A stretch of 52,784 nucleotides of DNA from Gammaproteobacteria bacterium. GTDB lineage: Bacteria; Pseudomonadota; Gammaproteobacteria; Pseudomonadales; Azotimanducaceae. Below are positions 26,223 to 34,961 of the stretch, in pieces (within the stretch, counting starts at the first letter, position 1; the number at the start of each line of letters is the position of its first letter). The position numbers and the translations under genes were made by a program. The notes below the pieces were generated by a model, which searched no databases, was not told where the DNA came from, and saw only the letters and a program-made list of their open reading frames with translations. The stretch spans positions 1-52,784 of the forward strand of contig JAPOYV010000077.1 of NCBI GenBank assembly GCA_026706385.1, written 5' to 3'.

Positions 26223-26446
26223 TGTCGATTGAGGCGCGTCCAGATGGCCCGGTAGTCAGCCGCCGGCGGCTCCTGCTGAAGTCGAAGCCGGTCCCCATCG
26301 GGGCGCGCGTCCAGGATCTGGCGCACACCCAGGCAGGCGCGGCAAATCGCCTCGCCCGGGTCGGAACGCGAGGCGACAGGACCGTCGTCGCGAGCCGCGG
26401 CGGCGCTCAAGCGGCGAAGCCGTTCTGGAAGCGGTAGTTCCTTCAT
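26198..26446 (-). CDS. Small hypothetical protein coupled to the nucleotidyltransferase
   Basis: An 82-residue protein I do not recognise. It is arginine-rich and predicted mostly helical. CRACLG in the middle has two cysteines, and YRAIWTRLNRQWRVARAI closes the protein. It overlaps the downstream nucleotidyltransferase gene by 25 bases on the same strand, like an antitoxin or adaptor partner. ATG at 26446 is the only reasonable start. The 220 bases upstream, shared with the divergent kinase-fold gene, include a TTGACA at 26483-26488 but no convincing -10 partner. Confidence 0.5.
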   Translation of the reverse strand: MKELPLPERLRRLSAAAARDDGPVASRSDPGEAICRACLGVRQILDARPDGDRLRLQQEPPAADYRAIWTRLNRQWRVARAI

Positions 26447-26666
26447 CTGAACGGAGCATAGCGCACAGTCGGTTTCGCGACGTTGACACGCGAGGGTTGC
26501 CTGTGGAGACTAATTGGCAGGCGTGCTTCGCGCCCGTCCTCGGTTGACCTTCCCCAGCAAGGCAATCACGAGGCAAGGGGGATCGATTCCTCGAAGCGAA
26601 CAGTCAACGGTCAACCACCCCGGGTGCTGATCGCTGGGGGATCGCCATCCGGGCGGCGGAAGACCT

Positions 26667-27821
26667 ATGACAGTTCGCAAGCGATTCAAGCGGCTCGTTC
26701 GAGCCCGTGCCGGGATAACCGGCGAGTCCTACACGACGGCCCTGCGGTCCTTCCGCCGTGATGCGGAGGAATCCACAGTGTCCAACACCAAACAACCCGA
26801 CACCGGCAACGACACAAACCACCCCAGTCCAGCGCTCGACGTCACGCCACGGAGCGTGATGGCGGCGCTGCACGAGGTCGGTTCGACAGCCAAGGTGACA
26901 GCATGCAAGCCCATCAAACCGCCATCGGAGAACTACCTCTACGAGATCGACCTTGACGGTTCGCCTGCCTTGTTGCGCGTGTGGTGGAAGGCGTCGGCGT
27001 CCCAGGCCGACGCCCAACTCGCGCTGGAGCGGCGGCTGAACTCGTGCGGCCTTCCGGCGGCAACCGTGATCGTGCCCGAGCAAGACGTCGGCCTCGAGAT
27101 CGACGGTCGCCCTGCGGCGGTCGTCCAATGCCCCGAGGGAAGCCCGGGACCGAACTACGTGCCGAGGCGTGCCTCGGAGACGTACGCTGCTCTAGCGGAA
27201 GACATCTCGCGTCTCGCGGCAATGATCCACGTCAGTGCGATGGGACTCGAAGGCCTCGACTACCGGGAAACGACCTGGCTTGAGAACCTGGAGTCCTGGA
27301 CGCTCGATCTCGACTTCTCGCAGGCGGGGAGTCGGGGCAGAGACATCGTCGCGACCGTCGAGGCCGCAGCCCGGCGATTCAGGGCGTTTTGCGACCGGGA
27401 GAAGCTCCCCACCGGCGTTGTGCATGGCGGTCCCGGGCCTTGGAGCGTGCTGGTCGACGGTGACCGGATCACTGCACTCCTGGACCTGGACGAGGCTCAT
27501 CGGGACAGCTTGGCACTCGACGTTGCGCACATCGTCGAGCAGTGGGGCGTTGTCGCTCACGACGAGCCGATGCGACGCTACGACCCGACGCTGGTCCGCC
27601 GCATTGTGCGGGGTTATTGCGGCATCCGGCCATTGTCCGACAGCGAGCGCGAAGCCTTGGCCATGGCGGTGCCATTGCGCTACGCCATCGAGCGCGTGCG
27701 CATCTGGAATCTCGTTGGCACGGCCAGGATGCCGCTTACGTGGGACGAGTATCTCGGCTGGTTCGCGCTACTCGACCTCACTGACTCGGAAGAGTGGCGC
27801 GCCTTGATCGCGGGTGCCTGA
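26667..27821 (+). CDS. Aminoglycoside phosphotransferase-fold protein lacking catalytic residues (pseudokinase)
   Basis: A 384-residue protein with two parts. Residues 1-35 carry a basic helical segment with TGESYTTALRS, a short motif also found at the start of other bacterial proteins. Residues about 55-380 have the APH/choline-kinase fold. The catalytic loop, normally HGDxxxxN, reads HGGPGPWSVLV: aspartate is glycine and asparagine is serine. The following metal-binding DFD-like element survives as LLDLDEAH. The protein therefore probably binds but does not phosphorylate, or it has another role. ATG at 26667 follows GGAAG at suitable distance; GTG at 26781 is an alternative that would drop the basic segment. 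Confidence 0.7.
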   Translation: MTVRKRFKRLVRARAGITGESYTTALRSFRRDAEESTVSNTKQPDTGNDTNHPSPALDVTPRSVMAALHEVGSTAKVTACKPIKPPSENYLYEIDLDGSPALLRVWWKASASQADAQLALERRLNSCGLPAATVIVPEQDVGLEIDGRPAAVVQCPEGSPGPNYVPRRASETYAALAEDISRLAAMIHVSAMGLEGLDYRETTWLENLESWTLDLDFSQAGSRGRDIVATVEAAARRFRAFCDREKLPTGVVHGGPGPWSVLVDGDRITALLDLDEAHRDSLALDVAHIVEQWGVVAHDEPMRRYDPTLVRRIVRGYCGIRPLSDSEREALAMAVPLRYAIERVRIWNLVGTARMPLTWDEYLGWFALLDLTDSEEWRALIAGA

Positions 27822-27830
27822 AACATGGCT

Positions 27831-27860
27831 GAAAGGGGGCGGGGCATGCCCGCCCCTTTC
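27831..27860. terminator. Strong GC-rich hairpin between convergent genes, probable bidirectional terminator
   Basis: GAAAGGGG...CCCCTTTC forms a stem of about 12 base pairs with one bulged G and a very short loop around GCAT. It starts nine bases after the stop of the kinase-fold gene and ends seven bases before the stop of the KamA gene, so it serves both. No long T-run follows on either strand; the T residues lie within the stem. Confidence 0.7.
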
Positions 27861-27866
27861 CTGCGT

Positions 27867-29309
27867 CTAGCGGGGCGCCGAGGCGCGCATGGCGTCGTAT
27901 TCGTCCTCGAAGAAGAACCTTGCGTCGCCGAGGGCGGGCTTCAACTGGTCGAGCCAGGTTGCCCCCGCGTCGAATTCGGCGAAGAACGGCCGACCTACCC
28001 AATCGGGATTGCGGCCTTGCAGGAAGCGCAGGACGAAGACCTTCTCGCCGCCGATCTCCTGGATGCCGACGACCTCGACCTTGCCGGGTCCGGCGCTCAT
28101 GCTCGGGCCGCGGACCGTCCTCGCGAGCCCGGAGACGTTGGAGATCGCGTCGGCGTAGATCTGCCGGGTACGCTCCAGCGGAACCTCGAAGTAGCGGCGG
28201 GCGCCGGTATCGCGCTCCACGAACATGTAGTACGGCACGACACCGAGGCGCACTTCGTCCTGCCACAACCGCTGCCACACGTGGGCTTCGTCGTTGATGT
28301 GGGCCAGCACAGGGGCCTGCGCCCGAATCACGGCGCCGGTGTCGCGCAAGCGGCGAATCGCGGTGCGGACGACCGGCGTGGACAGCTCCCGCCAGTGGTT
28401 CAGGTGCGCCATGATCGCCAAGTGCTTGCCGGAGGCGACGACTTTCTCGAGCAGGCGGAGCAGGTCGTCGGCATCGTCGTCGTTGACGAACCGATGCGGC
28501 CAGAACGTGAGCGCCTTGGTGCCAATGCGGATGCTCTCCAAGTGCGCGGTTTCGGGCGCGTCGAGGAGGGGCAAGAGGTAGCGCGACAGTACGCTGGTCC
28601 TCATGATCATCGGGTCGCCACCGGTGATCAAGAGATCCGTGACCTCGGGATGGGCGCCGAGATAGCGGTGCAGCCCGTCGGTCTGCTTCGCGTAGATCTT
28701 CATGCTGTTGCCGACGAACTGGGCCCAGCGGAAGCAGAACGTGCAGTAGGCGTGGCAGGTCTGGCCGCGACTGGGGAAAAACAGCACCGTCTCGCGGTAC
28801 TTGTGCTGAATTCCGGCGAGTGCGTCTCCGCCTTCGCTCGGGATGTTGAGCTCGCGTTGCCCGGCCGGGTGCGGGTTGAGCCCGCCCCGAATGGCTTGGA
28901 TGACCGGGTTCGCCTCGTCGGATGACGCGTTGCGTATCACGAGATCGGCGACGCGTTGGAAGGCATCCTCGCCGAGCATGCCGGCTTGCGGGAACGTCAG
29001 TTGATAGATCGGGTCGTCCGGTACGCGCGACCAATCGATGAGTTCGTCGATCACATACCGGTTTGTGCGAAAGGGCAGGACGCGGCTAACGACGCGCATC
29101 GCGAACCGGTCGTCCCTTGGCAGCGACGCCAACTGCGGAATCCTGTCGAAGTGGCGTTCCGTGATCGCGCGGTAGCGCTGAACGGAGGCCCGTTGCGTCG
29201 ATTGGTGCCGCACATTGCTGCCCTTGGGTCCGCGAGCGATGCGGACCACGCCAGGCTTGGCGCCCGCCGGCTCATCGTGATCGAGGAGGCGGGCGTCGAT
29301 AGTTTCCAT
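27867..29309 (-). CDS. Lysine 2,3-aminomutase family radical SAM protein (KamA-like)
   Basis: A 480-residue radical S-adenosylmethionine protein of the KamA/YodO group. The iron-sulfur cluster motif is C185-x3-C189-x2-C192 (CHAYCTFCFRW), followed by LLITGGDPM. KamA enzymes move an amino group between carbons 2 and 3 of lysine using PLP. A GPGK segment near residue 420 could hold the PLP lysine, but this is uncertain. The N-terminal 130 residues are longer than in EpmB (YjeK), so I do not call it EpmB. The frame is open to 29639; ATG at 29309 is the sensible start. The PhyH-HEAT gene is 82 bases upstream on the same strand. Confidence 0.82.
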   Translation of the reverse strand: METIDARLLDHDEPAGAKPGVVRIARGPKGSNVRHQSTQRASVQRYRAITERHFDRIPQLASLPRDDRFAMRVVSRVLPFRTNRYVIDELIDWSRVPDDPIYQLTFPQAGMLGEDAFQRVADLVIRNASSDEANPVIQAIRGGLNPHPAGQRELNIPSEGGDALAGIQHKYRETVLFFPSRGQTCHAYCTFCFRWAQFVGNSMKIYAKQTDGLHRYLGAHPEVTDLLITGGDPMIMRTSVLSRYLLPLLDAPETAHLESIRIGTKALTFWPHRFVNDDDADDLLRLLEKVVASGKHLAIMAHLNHWRELSTPVVRTAIRRLRDTGAVIRAQAPVLAHINDEAHVWQRLWQDEVRLGVVPYYMFVERDTGARRYFEVPLERTRQIYADAISNVSGLARTVRGPSMSAGPGKVEVVGIQEIGGEKVFVLRFLQGRNPDWVGRPFFAEFDAGATWLDQLKPALGDARFFFEDEYDAMRASAPR

Positions 29310-29391
29310 GGGTCTCCCATGCCCAAGAGTCTCATTGAGCATAACAGACGGCGTGTTACGGGTAGCCGATGCGCCGGGAGGCGGGTTCCGG

Positions 29392-31248
29392 TTAGCTGAC
29401 GGCGGCGGGATCAACGCTACCGCGAACGAAGGCTTCCCAACTATGGATAGGCATTTCGCGCAGCAACTGATCGAGCATGCTCGCGAGACTGAAACCCGAG
29501 GGCTTCGTATCCTGAGCGTGGGCGAGCCGGCCCAAGGCATCCGCTGCCAAGCCAACGCTGAAGACGTTCCTGTCGGTGCGTACGACGTGCGCGAGTGCCT
29601 CGACCACTGCGCCGAGCGAAGAACCGAGGACGTCGACACCGTGAGAGCACAGGATCACCGCCGACCACAGCGCGTTTTCCCGGACGACCGACCGGACCGG
29701 CTCGAAGCGTTCGACGCCGTAGTCGATGCCGATCCCCTCGCAGACGTCGCATTCGTCGGTTGGGCGCACCAACTTGATGCTGCGGCCTTGCGCGATGTTC
29801 ATGCCGAGCCGGTTCTGTTCATGGCCGAGGCAAGCGACGAGTGCGTCTAGGCAGGCCGGGATGAGCGCCGTGCCCATGTCGGTTGCGACGGCGCGCCGTC
29901 CCAGACAGCCCAAGGCACCGGCTGCGACGGAGCGGACGTAAACCGAGTCGTCTGTGGACAAGCGGTCCACGACGGCCGCGAGCACCTCCGGCGTGAGAGG
30001 TGCTGCGTCGCCGATGGCGCATAGCGCCGCGCGGCGTACCCACCTGACCGGCGACTCCACGGCGTCGAGCAGTAGCGGCGTGGCATCCGCGCCGACGGCA
30101 ACGAGACCGTACAACGCCGCGCGCCGCACGGTCTCGCGTTCGTGTCGCAGGCCCTCCCCCAGGACGGCCAGAGCCGCCTCGCGGTCCGCGCTGGCGGCAA
30201 GCTTGTAGGCGGCGCCGAGGCGCTGCGGTTCGTTGTGTTCGCCGGAAGCCTTCAGTTGGGCCTTGAGCGGCGTGACGTCGCCAGCGACGGCTGCGGGACG
30301 GCGTCCGTTGTGCATCCAGTGGTAGTGGTGGCGCCACACGACGGTCGCGTCGTCGGGCGCGGTGGCGTAGTCGAGGCCGGTGACGGGATCGACGCCCAAG
30401 CCGCCCCAGTCGAGTTCGTCGGGATCCACTGCATCGGGATCCGGGTCGGTGGTCCGATACAACCAGAAACGCCACATGAAGCGCGGCCGGGACTTCCAGG
30501 TGTGCCAGTCGTCGCGGCGGTGGTTGGCCCGGTGGAAGAGGTTGTGGGAATACAGCACCACGCTGCCGGCCGCCAGTGGCGCGACCTCGAACGGCGCCAC
30601 CAACGGCCACCCCGTGTTCTCGATCGCCTCGCGCATGCGGATGTCGTGGGGCGTGCGACGCGCGACCACGTCGGCTTGGCTGTAGGTGCAGTCGGGGCCG
30701 CTCGCGGCGGCGCGTTGCATGCCGTCCAACTGGTAGCCGAAGTCGAGGTGGTCGGCGCCGGCGAAGTTGTCGTGGTTCTCCTCGTGGTTGAACGTCCAGT
30801 ACTGCGAATAGGGAACGACGGCGGTTGGACCCATGTCGTGGGCCACCGCCTGCGGGTAGTACAGCATCTCGACCTGCACGGCATGGTGATGCCGGTGCTT
30901 GCGCATGTTGTAAGGCCCGTTGTCGTCCTTGTGCCAATGCTGGTCGTAGGCACCGCTCGCGAACGGCGTGTTGTGCGTGAACGGCACGATCGCCCAGTTC
31001 GGACCCACCAGCCGGTCGCAGGCCGCCACCACCCCTGGCGCGTTGACGACCTCGAGGATCTCGGGAATGGTCGTTGCCGTGACGCGGCGTTTGGCGCGGA
31101 CCGCCGCCTTTTCCTTCTCGTAGATCATCTCGTGGACGGCGGTCGGGATGCCGAGATCTTCGGGTGCGAGGACCACCAGGCCGCGACTGACGAAATCCTG
31201 GATCAAGCGCTCCGGCGCGAAAGCGAGACTCTCGGGATCGGGAGGCAT
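29392..31248 (-). CDS. PhyH dioxygenase fused to HEAT repeats
   Basis: A 618-residue fusion. Residues about 10-275 form a phytanoyl-CoA dioxygenase-like domain with H106-x-D108 (HWHKDDN) and distal H239 (NLFHRANH). Its histidine-rich stretch KHRHHH at 117-122 is unusual. Residues about 335-600 are helical repeats of HEAT type, for example RETVRRAALYGLVAVG, RWVRRAALCAIGDA and VYVRSVAAGALGCLG. HEAT repeats usually bind proteins, so the oxygenase may act on or with a partner protein. An upstream YbjQ gene ends eight bases before its start. The fusion is clear in one uninterrupted frame. Confidence 0.83.
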   Translation of the reverse strand: MPPDPESLAFAPERLIQDFVSRGLVVLAPEDLGIPTAVHEMIYEKEKAAVRAKRRVTATTIPEILEVVNAPGVVAACDRLVGPNWAIVPFTHNTPFASGAYDQHWHKDDNGPYNMRKHRHHHAVQVEMLYYPQAVAHDMGPTAVVPYSQYWTFNHEENHDNFAGADHLDFGYQLDGMQRAAASGPDCTYSQADVVARRTPHDIRMREAIENTGWPLVAPFEVAPLAAGSVVLYSHNLFHRANHRRDDWHTWKSRPRFMWRFWLYRTTDPDPDAVDPDELDWGGLGVDPVTGLDYATAPDDATVVWRHHYHWMHNGRRPAAVAGDVTPLKAQLKASGEHNEPQRLGAAYKLAASADREAALAVLGEGLRHERETVRRAALYGLVAVGADATPLLLDAVESPVRWVRRAALCAIGDAAPLTPEVLAAVVDRLSTDDSVYVRSVAAGALGCLGRRAVATDMGTALIPACLDALVACLGHEQNRLGMNIAQGRSIKLVRPTDECDVCEGIGIDYGVERFEPVRSVVRENALWSAVILCSHGVDVLGSSLGAVVEALAHVVRTDRNVFSVGLAADALGRLAHAQDTKPSGFSLASMLDQLLREMPIHSWEAFVRGSVDPAAVS

Positions 31249-31256
31249 GGTCCCGG

Positions 31257-31577
31257 CTATCCCACCGTCACCGCCGTGCCGCTAGCGGAGACCATGAGCA
31301 TGCTGCCGCCCTGGCCGACCACCTCGTAGTCGAGGTCGACGCCGACGACGGCGTTCGCACCATGGGCCGCCGCTTCGTCGGTCATCTCGCCCAAGGCGAT
31401 CTCGCGGGCCTTGGCGAGTTCGGCTTCGTAGGCCTGCGACCGGCCGCCGACGATATCGCGGATGCCTGCGAAGAAGTCGCGGAAGATGTTCGCGCCCACG
31501 ATGGCTTCACCCGTAACGATGCCGTGGTAGTGGCGAATGCTCTTGTCTTCGATGGACGGCGTGGTGGTGACGATCAT
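31257..31577 (-). CDS. YbjQ/UPF0145 family protein
   Basis: A 106-residue protein of the YbjQ (UPF0145) family, predicted to form pentamers; its function is not established. The family signature is complete: [14 protein letters not shown] at the start, [26 protein letters not shown] and [16 protein letters not shown]. The open frame begins at 31640, but ATG at 31577 gives the exact family N-terminus. It is the gene before the PhyH-HEAT fusion on the minus strand. Confidence 0.9.
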   Translation of the reverse strand: MIVTTTPSIEDKSIRHYHGIVTGEAIVGANIFRDFFAGIRDIVGGRSQAYEAELAKAREIALGEMTDEAAAHGANAVVGVDLDYEVVGQGGSMLMVSASGTAVTVG

Positions 31578-31647
31578 CAGGTCTTCCGTTGAATCAGACG
31601 CGGGAGCCGAAGCATGGACGCCACGAATCGTCCGATGCAACTCGGCG

Positions 31648-32457
31648 TCACATTAGCGCCGCCATGTCCTCGAGTGCGGCCATGGTGCGCGCCTCCGTTT
31701 GCGGCATCAGCGCGATCAGCCGGTGGACGCCGAGATCCGCGTATTGGTCCACCACCTCGGCGTCCAAGCGGACCGACGGCGTCACGCTGATCTCCAGGCC
31801 GTCACCGCCGAAACCGCGGAGCCGTTCGAGGACCTCAGCCGTCTGCGCCACGTCGAGCGCGAACCCGTACCAGCCTTGGGCGTAATCGACCGTGCGCTTG
31901 AGCGCGGCATCGCTTGCCCCACCCACGATGATCGACGGACCGCCCTGCTGGACGGGTCGGGGCATGGCCTGGATGCTGTCGAAACTGACGAATCGCCCCT
32001 TGAAGGACGGTCTGTCGTCGTTCCACAGTGCACGCATTGCGGCGACGTACTCGTCGGTGCGGGCGCCGCGTTCACGGAAGTTCACGCCCAAGGCTGCGAA
32101 CTCCTGGTGCAGGTAGCCGGCGCCGATGCCAAGCAGCAACCGGCCGCCGGAGACGACATCGAGGCTGGCCATTTCCTTGGCGAGAACGACGGGGTTGCGC
32201 TGGGCGATCAAGGTGATGCCGGTGCCGAGCTTGACGCGTTCGGTCACGCCGGCGAGGAAGGCGAGCGAGGTCGACGGATGCAGCATCGCGAAGTCCGGCG
32301 GTGCTGGCGACGGGGCTTGGCGCGGATCTGGCAGGACCACGTGTTCGCCGGTCCACAGCGAGTCGAAGCCGAGCGCCTCCGCGCGTTGTGCGATGCGTCG
32401 GGCGACGCGCGGATCCGCGCAGATGCCGGAACCGATGCCGAACAAACCTATCTTCAT
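31648..32457 (-). CDS. LLM class flavin/F420-dependent oxidoreductase
   Basis: A 269-residue luciferase-like monooxygenase-family barrel (subgroup resembling TIGR03619). Visible features are the N-terminal [49 protein letters not shown] and [17 protein letters not shown]. The cofactor could be FMN or F420 and cannot be decided from motifs alone; no F420 biosynthesis genes are present. ATG at 32457 overlaps the upstream CDP-alcohol phosphatidyltransferase stop as ATGA, so the two are coupled. Confidence 0.85.
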   Translation of the reverse strand: MKIGLFGIGSGICADPRVARRIAQRAEALGFDSLWTGEHVVLPDPRQAPSPAPPDFAMLHPSTSLAFLAGVTERVKLGTGITLIAQRNPVVLAKEMASLDVVSGGRLLLGIGAGYLHQEFAALGVNFRERGARTDEYVAAMRALWNDDRPSFKGRFVSFDSIQAMPRPVQQGGPSIIVGGASDAALKRTVDYAQGWYGFALDVAQTAEVLERLRGFGGDGLEISVTPSVRLDAEVVDQYADLGVHRLIALMPQTEARTMAALEDMAALM

Positions 32458-33092
32458 GAGTCGTTCTTCCCCCTTAACGCTGGCGTCTTCATCAATGTTC
32501 GCAGTCGGTCGAGCATCGAGACCAATGTCGATACCACCACGGCAAGACAGGACCAGTAGATCACCTCGTCGGGAAGCCAGCCGATGCCGAGGGCGTTGCG
32601 AATGACCACCACGCCGACCACGACGAAATAGGCGATGCCGTTGATGCGGCCGAGCACGCTGGTGCGCAAAGGCTGGCCGGCCAACGCCTTGGAATCGAGC
32701 AGGTACTGCAGGAAGGCCAAGGCGATGAAGAGGGGCAGGATGCCCGGCACCACGTCGCTGCGGACCTGCGCCTCGCCATAGGCGATCGCCCACAACGTGA
32801 GCGTGACGAACACGGCGTCGGCGGTGTGGTCGAGAATGCCGCCGAGTGCCGATGCGGTGCCACGCCGGCGGGCGACGAAGCCATCGAGGAAGTCGCTGGC
32901 CACCGCCGCGACGAAAATCCCGGCCGCAACCAGCCACGCACCGCCAAGCACCGCGGCCAGCGAGAACGGGGCCGCGACAAGGCGCGCGACGGAGATGGCA
33001 TTGGCCAGCGTCAGCAAGGGGTTGCGTACGTCAGGCGGCAGGGAGGAGGAGTCGTCCACGCGATCAAAGAGGCCGGAGCGTTGTTCATGCAT
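32454..33092 (-). CDS. CDP-alcohol phosphatidyltransferase family protein
   Basis: A 212-residue membrane enzyme that would join a CDP-activated lipid with an alcohol. The full signature is present in exact spacing: D67-x2-D70-G71-x2-A74-R75-x8-G84-x3-D88-x3-D92. Four to six hydrophobic segments follow. The acceptor (glycerol phosphate, inositol or other) is not determined. The frame is open to 33269; ATG at 33092 is preferred. The BtrH-like gene diverges only about 30 bases away, so the promoters overlap. Confidence 0.85.
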   Translation of the reverse strand: MHEQRSGLFDRVDDSSSLPPDVRNPLLTLANAISVARLVAAPFSLAAVLGGAWLVAAGIFVAAVASDFLDGFVARRRGTASALGGILDHTADAVFVTLTLWAIAYGEAQVRSDVVPGILPLFIALAFLQYLLDSKALAGQPLRTSVLGRINGIAYFVVVGVVVIRNALGIGWLPDEVIYWSCLAVVVSTLVSMLDRLRTLMKTPALRGKNDS

Positions 33093-33129
33093 TATGCTAC
33101 CCGGTCTTTGCCTGAAGGGAATGAAACGC

Positions 33130-34044
33130 ATGCAGGTCGCGGGCCTCGAACAGCCGCCGTACGACACCTCGCTCATGGGGGTGGTCAAGGGCGCACTCGA
33201 CCATTTCGGATTGGACCACACGGCCGCAGAGGCCTTCGTGGTGTCGGGACACGCATTCGTCATCAACATCCACGAAGAACTGTGTCCAAGCGGGCCGTAC
33301 GTCTGGAACTACGAGACGTTCATGCGCCTCGTCCGCAACTTGGGCCTCGAGATGGAGCCGCTGGGCACGCTGCTCGCGGCAACGAGCACCCCGGAAGAGA
33401 AGGCCGACTTGGAGGACAAGGTCAAGGCCGCCATGGACCAAGGCGCGGTCTGCTCGCTGCTGAACCTCGACAACCAGTTGCTGCTCGGCTACGACGATGA
33501 AGGCCTCATCGCGGCGCAACCTTGGAGTGCGGCTGTCGACAGCACGCCTGGTCGGCTGACTTTCGGCTCCTGGAAGGAATACGCTGCGGGTCCGCCGGTG
33601 ACGTTTTTTCAGTTCACTGAAGGCTCCCCGCCATCCAAGGCGCCCGTGCACGAGGCGCTCGATTTCGCAGTGGAGGTGTGGGAGAACTCCGACCGCTATG
33701 TCGAAGACCACTACGGACTCGGTGCCGCGGCTTACGCCAACTGGCTCGGCGCCATCGACGCCGGCCATGGCGACGAACACGGCAATTGGTGGAATGCGGT
33801 GGTGTGGGCCGAGTGCCGCGAACGGGCCGGCGACTACTTCCAAAGCGTCGCCGCGGCAGAGTTTCCGGGTGCCATCGACCGGCAGCGCGCCCGCCTCCTG
33901 GCCGTCGATTACAGGGCACTTTCCAGGCTCTTGTACCGCGCTTCCGACAAGACGGCTCCAGCCGAGCAGAAGCACCTGTTGGTGACCAAGGCGCGCGACC
34001 TCGAGAGCCGGTGTGTAGAGCGGATCGCCGAACTGCGCGCTTAA
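33130..34044 (+). CDS. BtrH-like N-terminal domain protein, function unknown
   Basis: A roughly 304-residue protein. The first half resembles the BtrH N-terminal (papain/C39-like) fold: SLMGVVKGALDHFG, VVSGHAFVINIHEELCPSGP, and LLNLDNQLLLGYDDEG. In butirosin synthesis BtrH transfers an acyl group from a carrier protein. The conserved cysteine and histidine could serve such chemistry, but no biosynthetic cluster surrounds it. The C-terminal half is helical with no recognised motif. ATG at 33130 has AAGGGA nine bases upstream; ATG at 33121 is an alternative. The next gene starts 14 bases later. Confidence 0.65.
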   Translation: MQVAGLEQPPYDTSLMGVVKGALDHFGLDHTAAEAFVVSGHAFVINIHEELCPSGPYVWNYETFMRLVRNLGLEMEPLGTLLAATSTPEEKADLEDKVKAAMDQGAVCSLLNLDNQLLLGYDDEGLIAAQPWSAAVDSTPGRLTFGSWKEYAAGPPVTFFQFTEGSPPSKAPVHEALDFAVEVWENSDRYVEDHYGLGAAAYANWLGAIDAGHGDEHGNWWNAVVWAECRERAGDYFQSVAAAEFPGAIDRQRARLLAVDYRALSRLLYRASDKTAPAEQKHLLVTKARDLESRCVERIAELRA

Positions 34045-34058
34045 GCGCGGGATAGTTC

Positions 34059-34955
34059 GTGCCCGCGCTTCTTGTCACCGGTGCCAATGGGCACCTAGGC
34101 CGGCGTTTACTGGCCGCCGCCCCCGCGTCGTGGTCGACCCGGGCCGTCGTCCGGTCGGATCGTGCAGCGGCACAGATCGCCGACCATCCGGATGTCCGGA
34201 TCGTGGACTACGGCGACATCGCCGGCCTGACGGACGCCTGCGCGAGCTGCGATGCCATCGTCCACTTGGTCGGCATCATCAAGGAAGGCGGGGGGGCAAC
34301 CTACCGGTCGGCCCACGTGGAAGCCACGCAGGCCATTATCGAGGCGGCGACCAACGCCGCCGTCAAACGCATCGTGTACCTGTCCATCCTCGGCGCCGAG
34401 GAGGGCTCGCGCAATCGGTGCCTGGCCACGAAGGCCGAGGCCGAGGCGATCCTGGCACGGGGACCGATCCCGAGCTTGGTGCTGCGCGTACCCATGGTGC
34501 TCGGCGAAGGGGACTACGCGGCAGCGAGTCTGCTCAAGAACGCCCGCAAACGCACCGCGCTCACGTTCCGGGGTGGGAGCATGGAACAGCCGATCTATGC
34601 GGGCGATGTCGTCGATGCGGCGCTCGCCGGCTTGGCCACGGATGCCCCGACCGGCGTCCTCGAACTCGCCGGGCCGCAGGCCTTGCCGCGCAGCGACCTG
34701 ATTGCCGTCGCCTCGGCGGTGGGTACGCGAACGGTCTCACTGCCGCTGGCGTTGGGCTATGGCGTGGCGGCCCTGCTCGAGGCGCTCAGCACCAACCCGC
34801 CGCTGACCGCCGATATGCTCGGTGTGCTTGACCACGACGACGACATCGACCCCGAGCCGGCTGCCAAGACGTTGGGTATCCGGCTGACCGGGCTGACCGA
34901 AACGCTGGCGCGGATCGCATTGCCGCTACCGCGGAAAAGGACGCCGAGCTCGTAG
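34059..34955 (+). CDS. NAD(P)-binding protein, atypical SDR (NDUFA9/NmrA-like)
   Basis: A 298-residue atypical short-chain dehydrogenase. The N-terminal Rossmann motif is TGANGHLG (7-14), followed by HLVGII and a conserved YLSILGAEEG. There is no clear YxxxK catalytic pair, as in NDUFA9-like and NmrA-like proteins, which bind the cofactor for structural or sensing roles. The start is GTG at 34059, 14 bases after the BtrH-like gene, so they are probably cotranscribed. Convergent with a PhyH gene (six bases between stops). Confidence 0.8.
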   Translation: MPALLVTGANGHLGRRLLAAAPASWSTRAVVRSDRAAAQIADHPDVRIVDYGDIAGLTDACASCDAIVHLVGIIKEGGGATYRSAHVEATQAIIEAATNAAVKRIVYLSILGAEEGSRNRCLATKAEAEAILARGPIPSLVLRVPMVLGEGDYAAASLLKNARKRTALTFRGGSMEQPIYAGDVVDAALAGLATDAPTGVLELAGPQALPRSDLIAVASAVGTRTVSLPLALGYGVAALLEALSTNPPLTADMLGVLDHDDDIDPEPAAKTLGIRLTGLTETLARIALPLPRKRTPSS

Positions 34956-34961
34956 GAATGC

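Noticed and set aside
30142-31329. 395-codon plus-strand frame opposite the PhyH-HEAT gene.
   Set aside because: Antisense shadow without domain features; the minus-strand protein has intact metal ligands and repeats.
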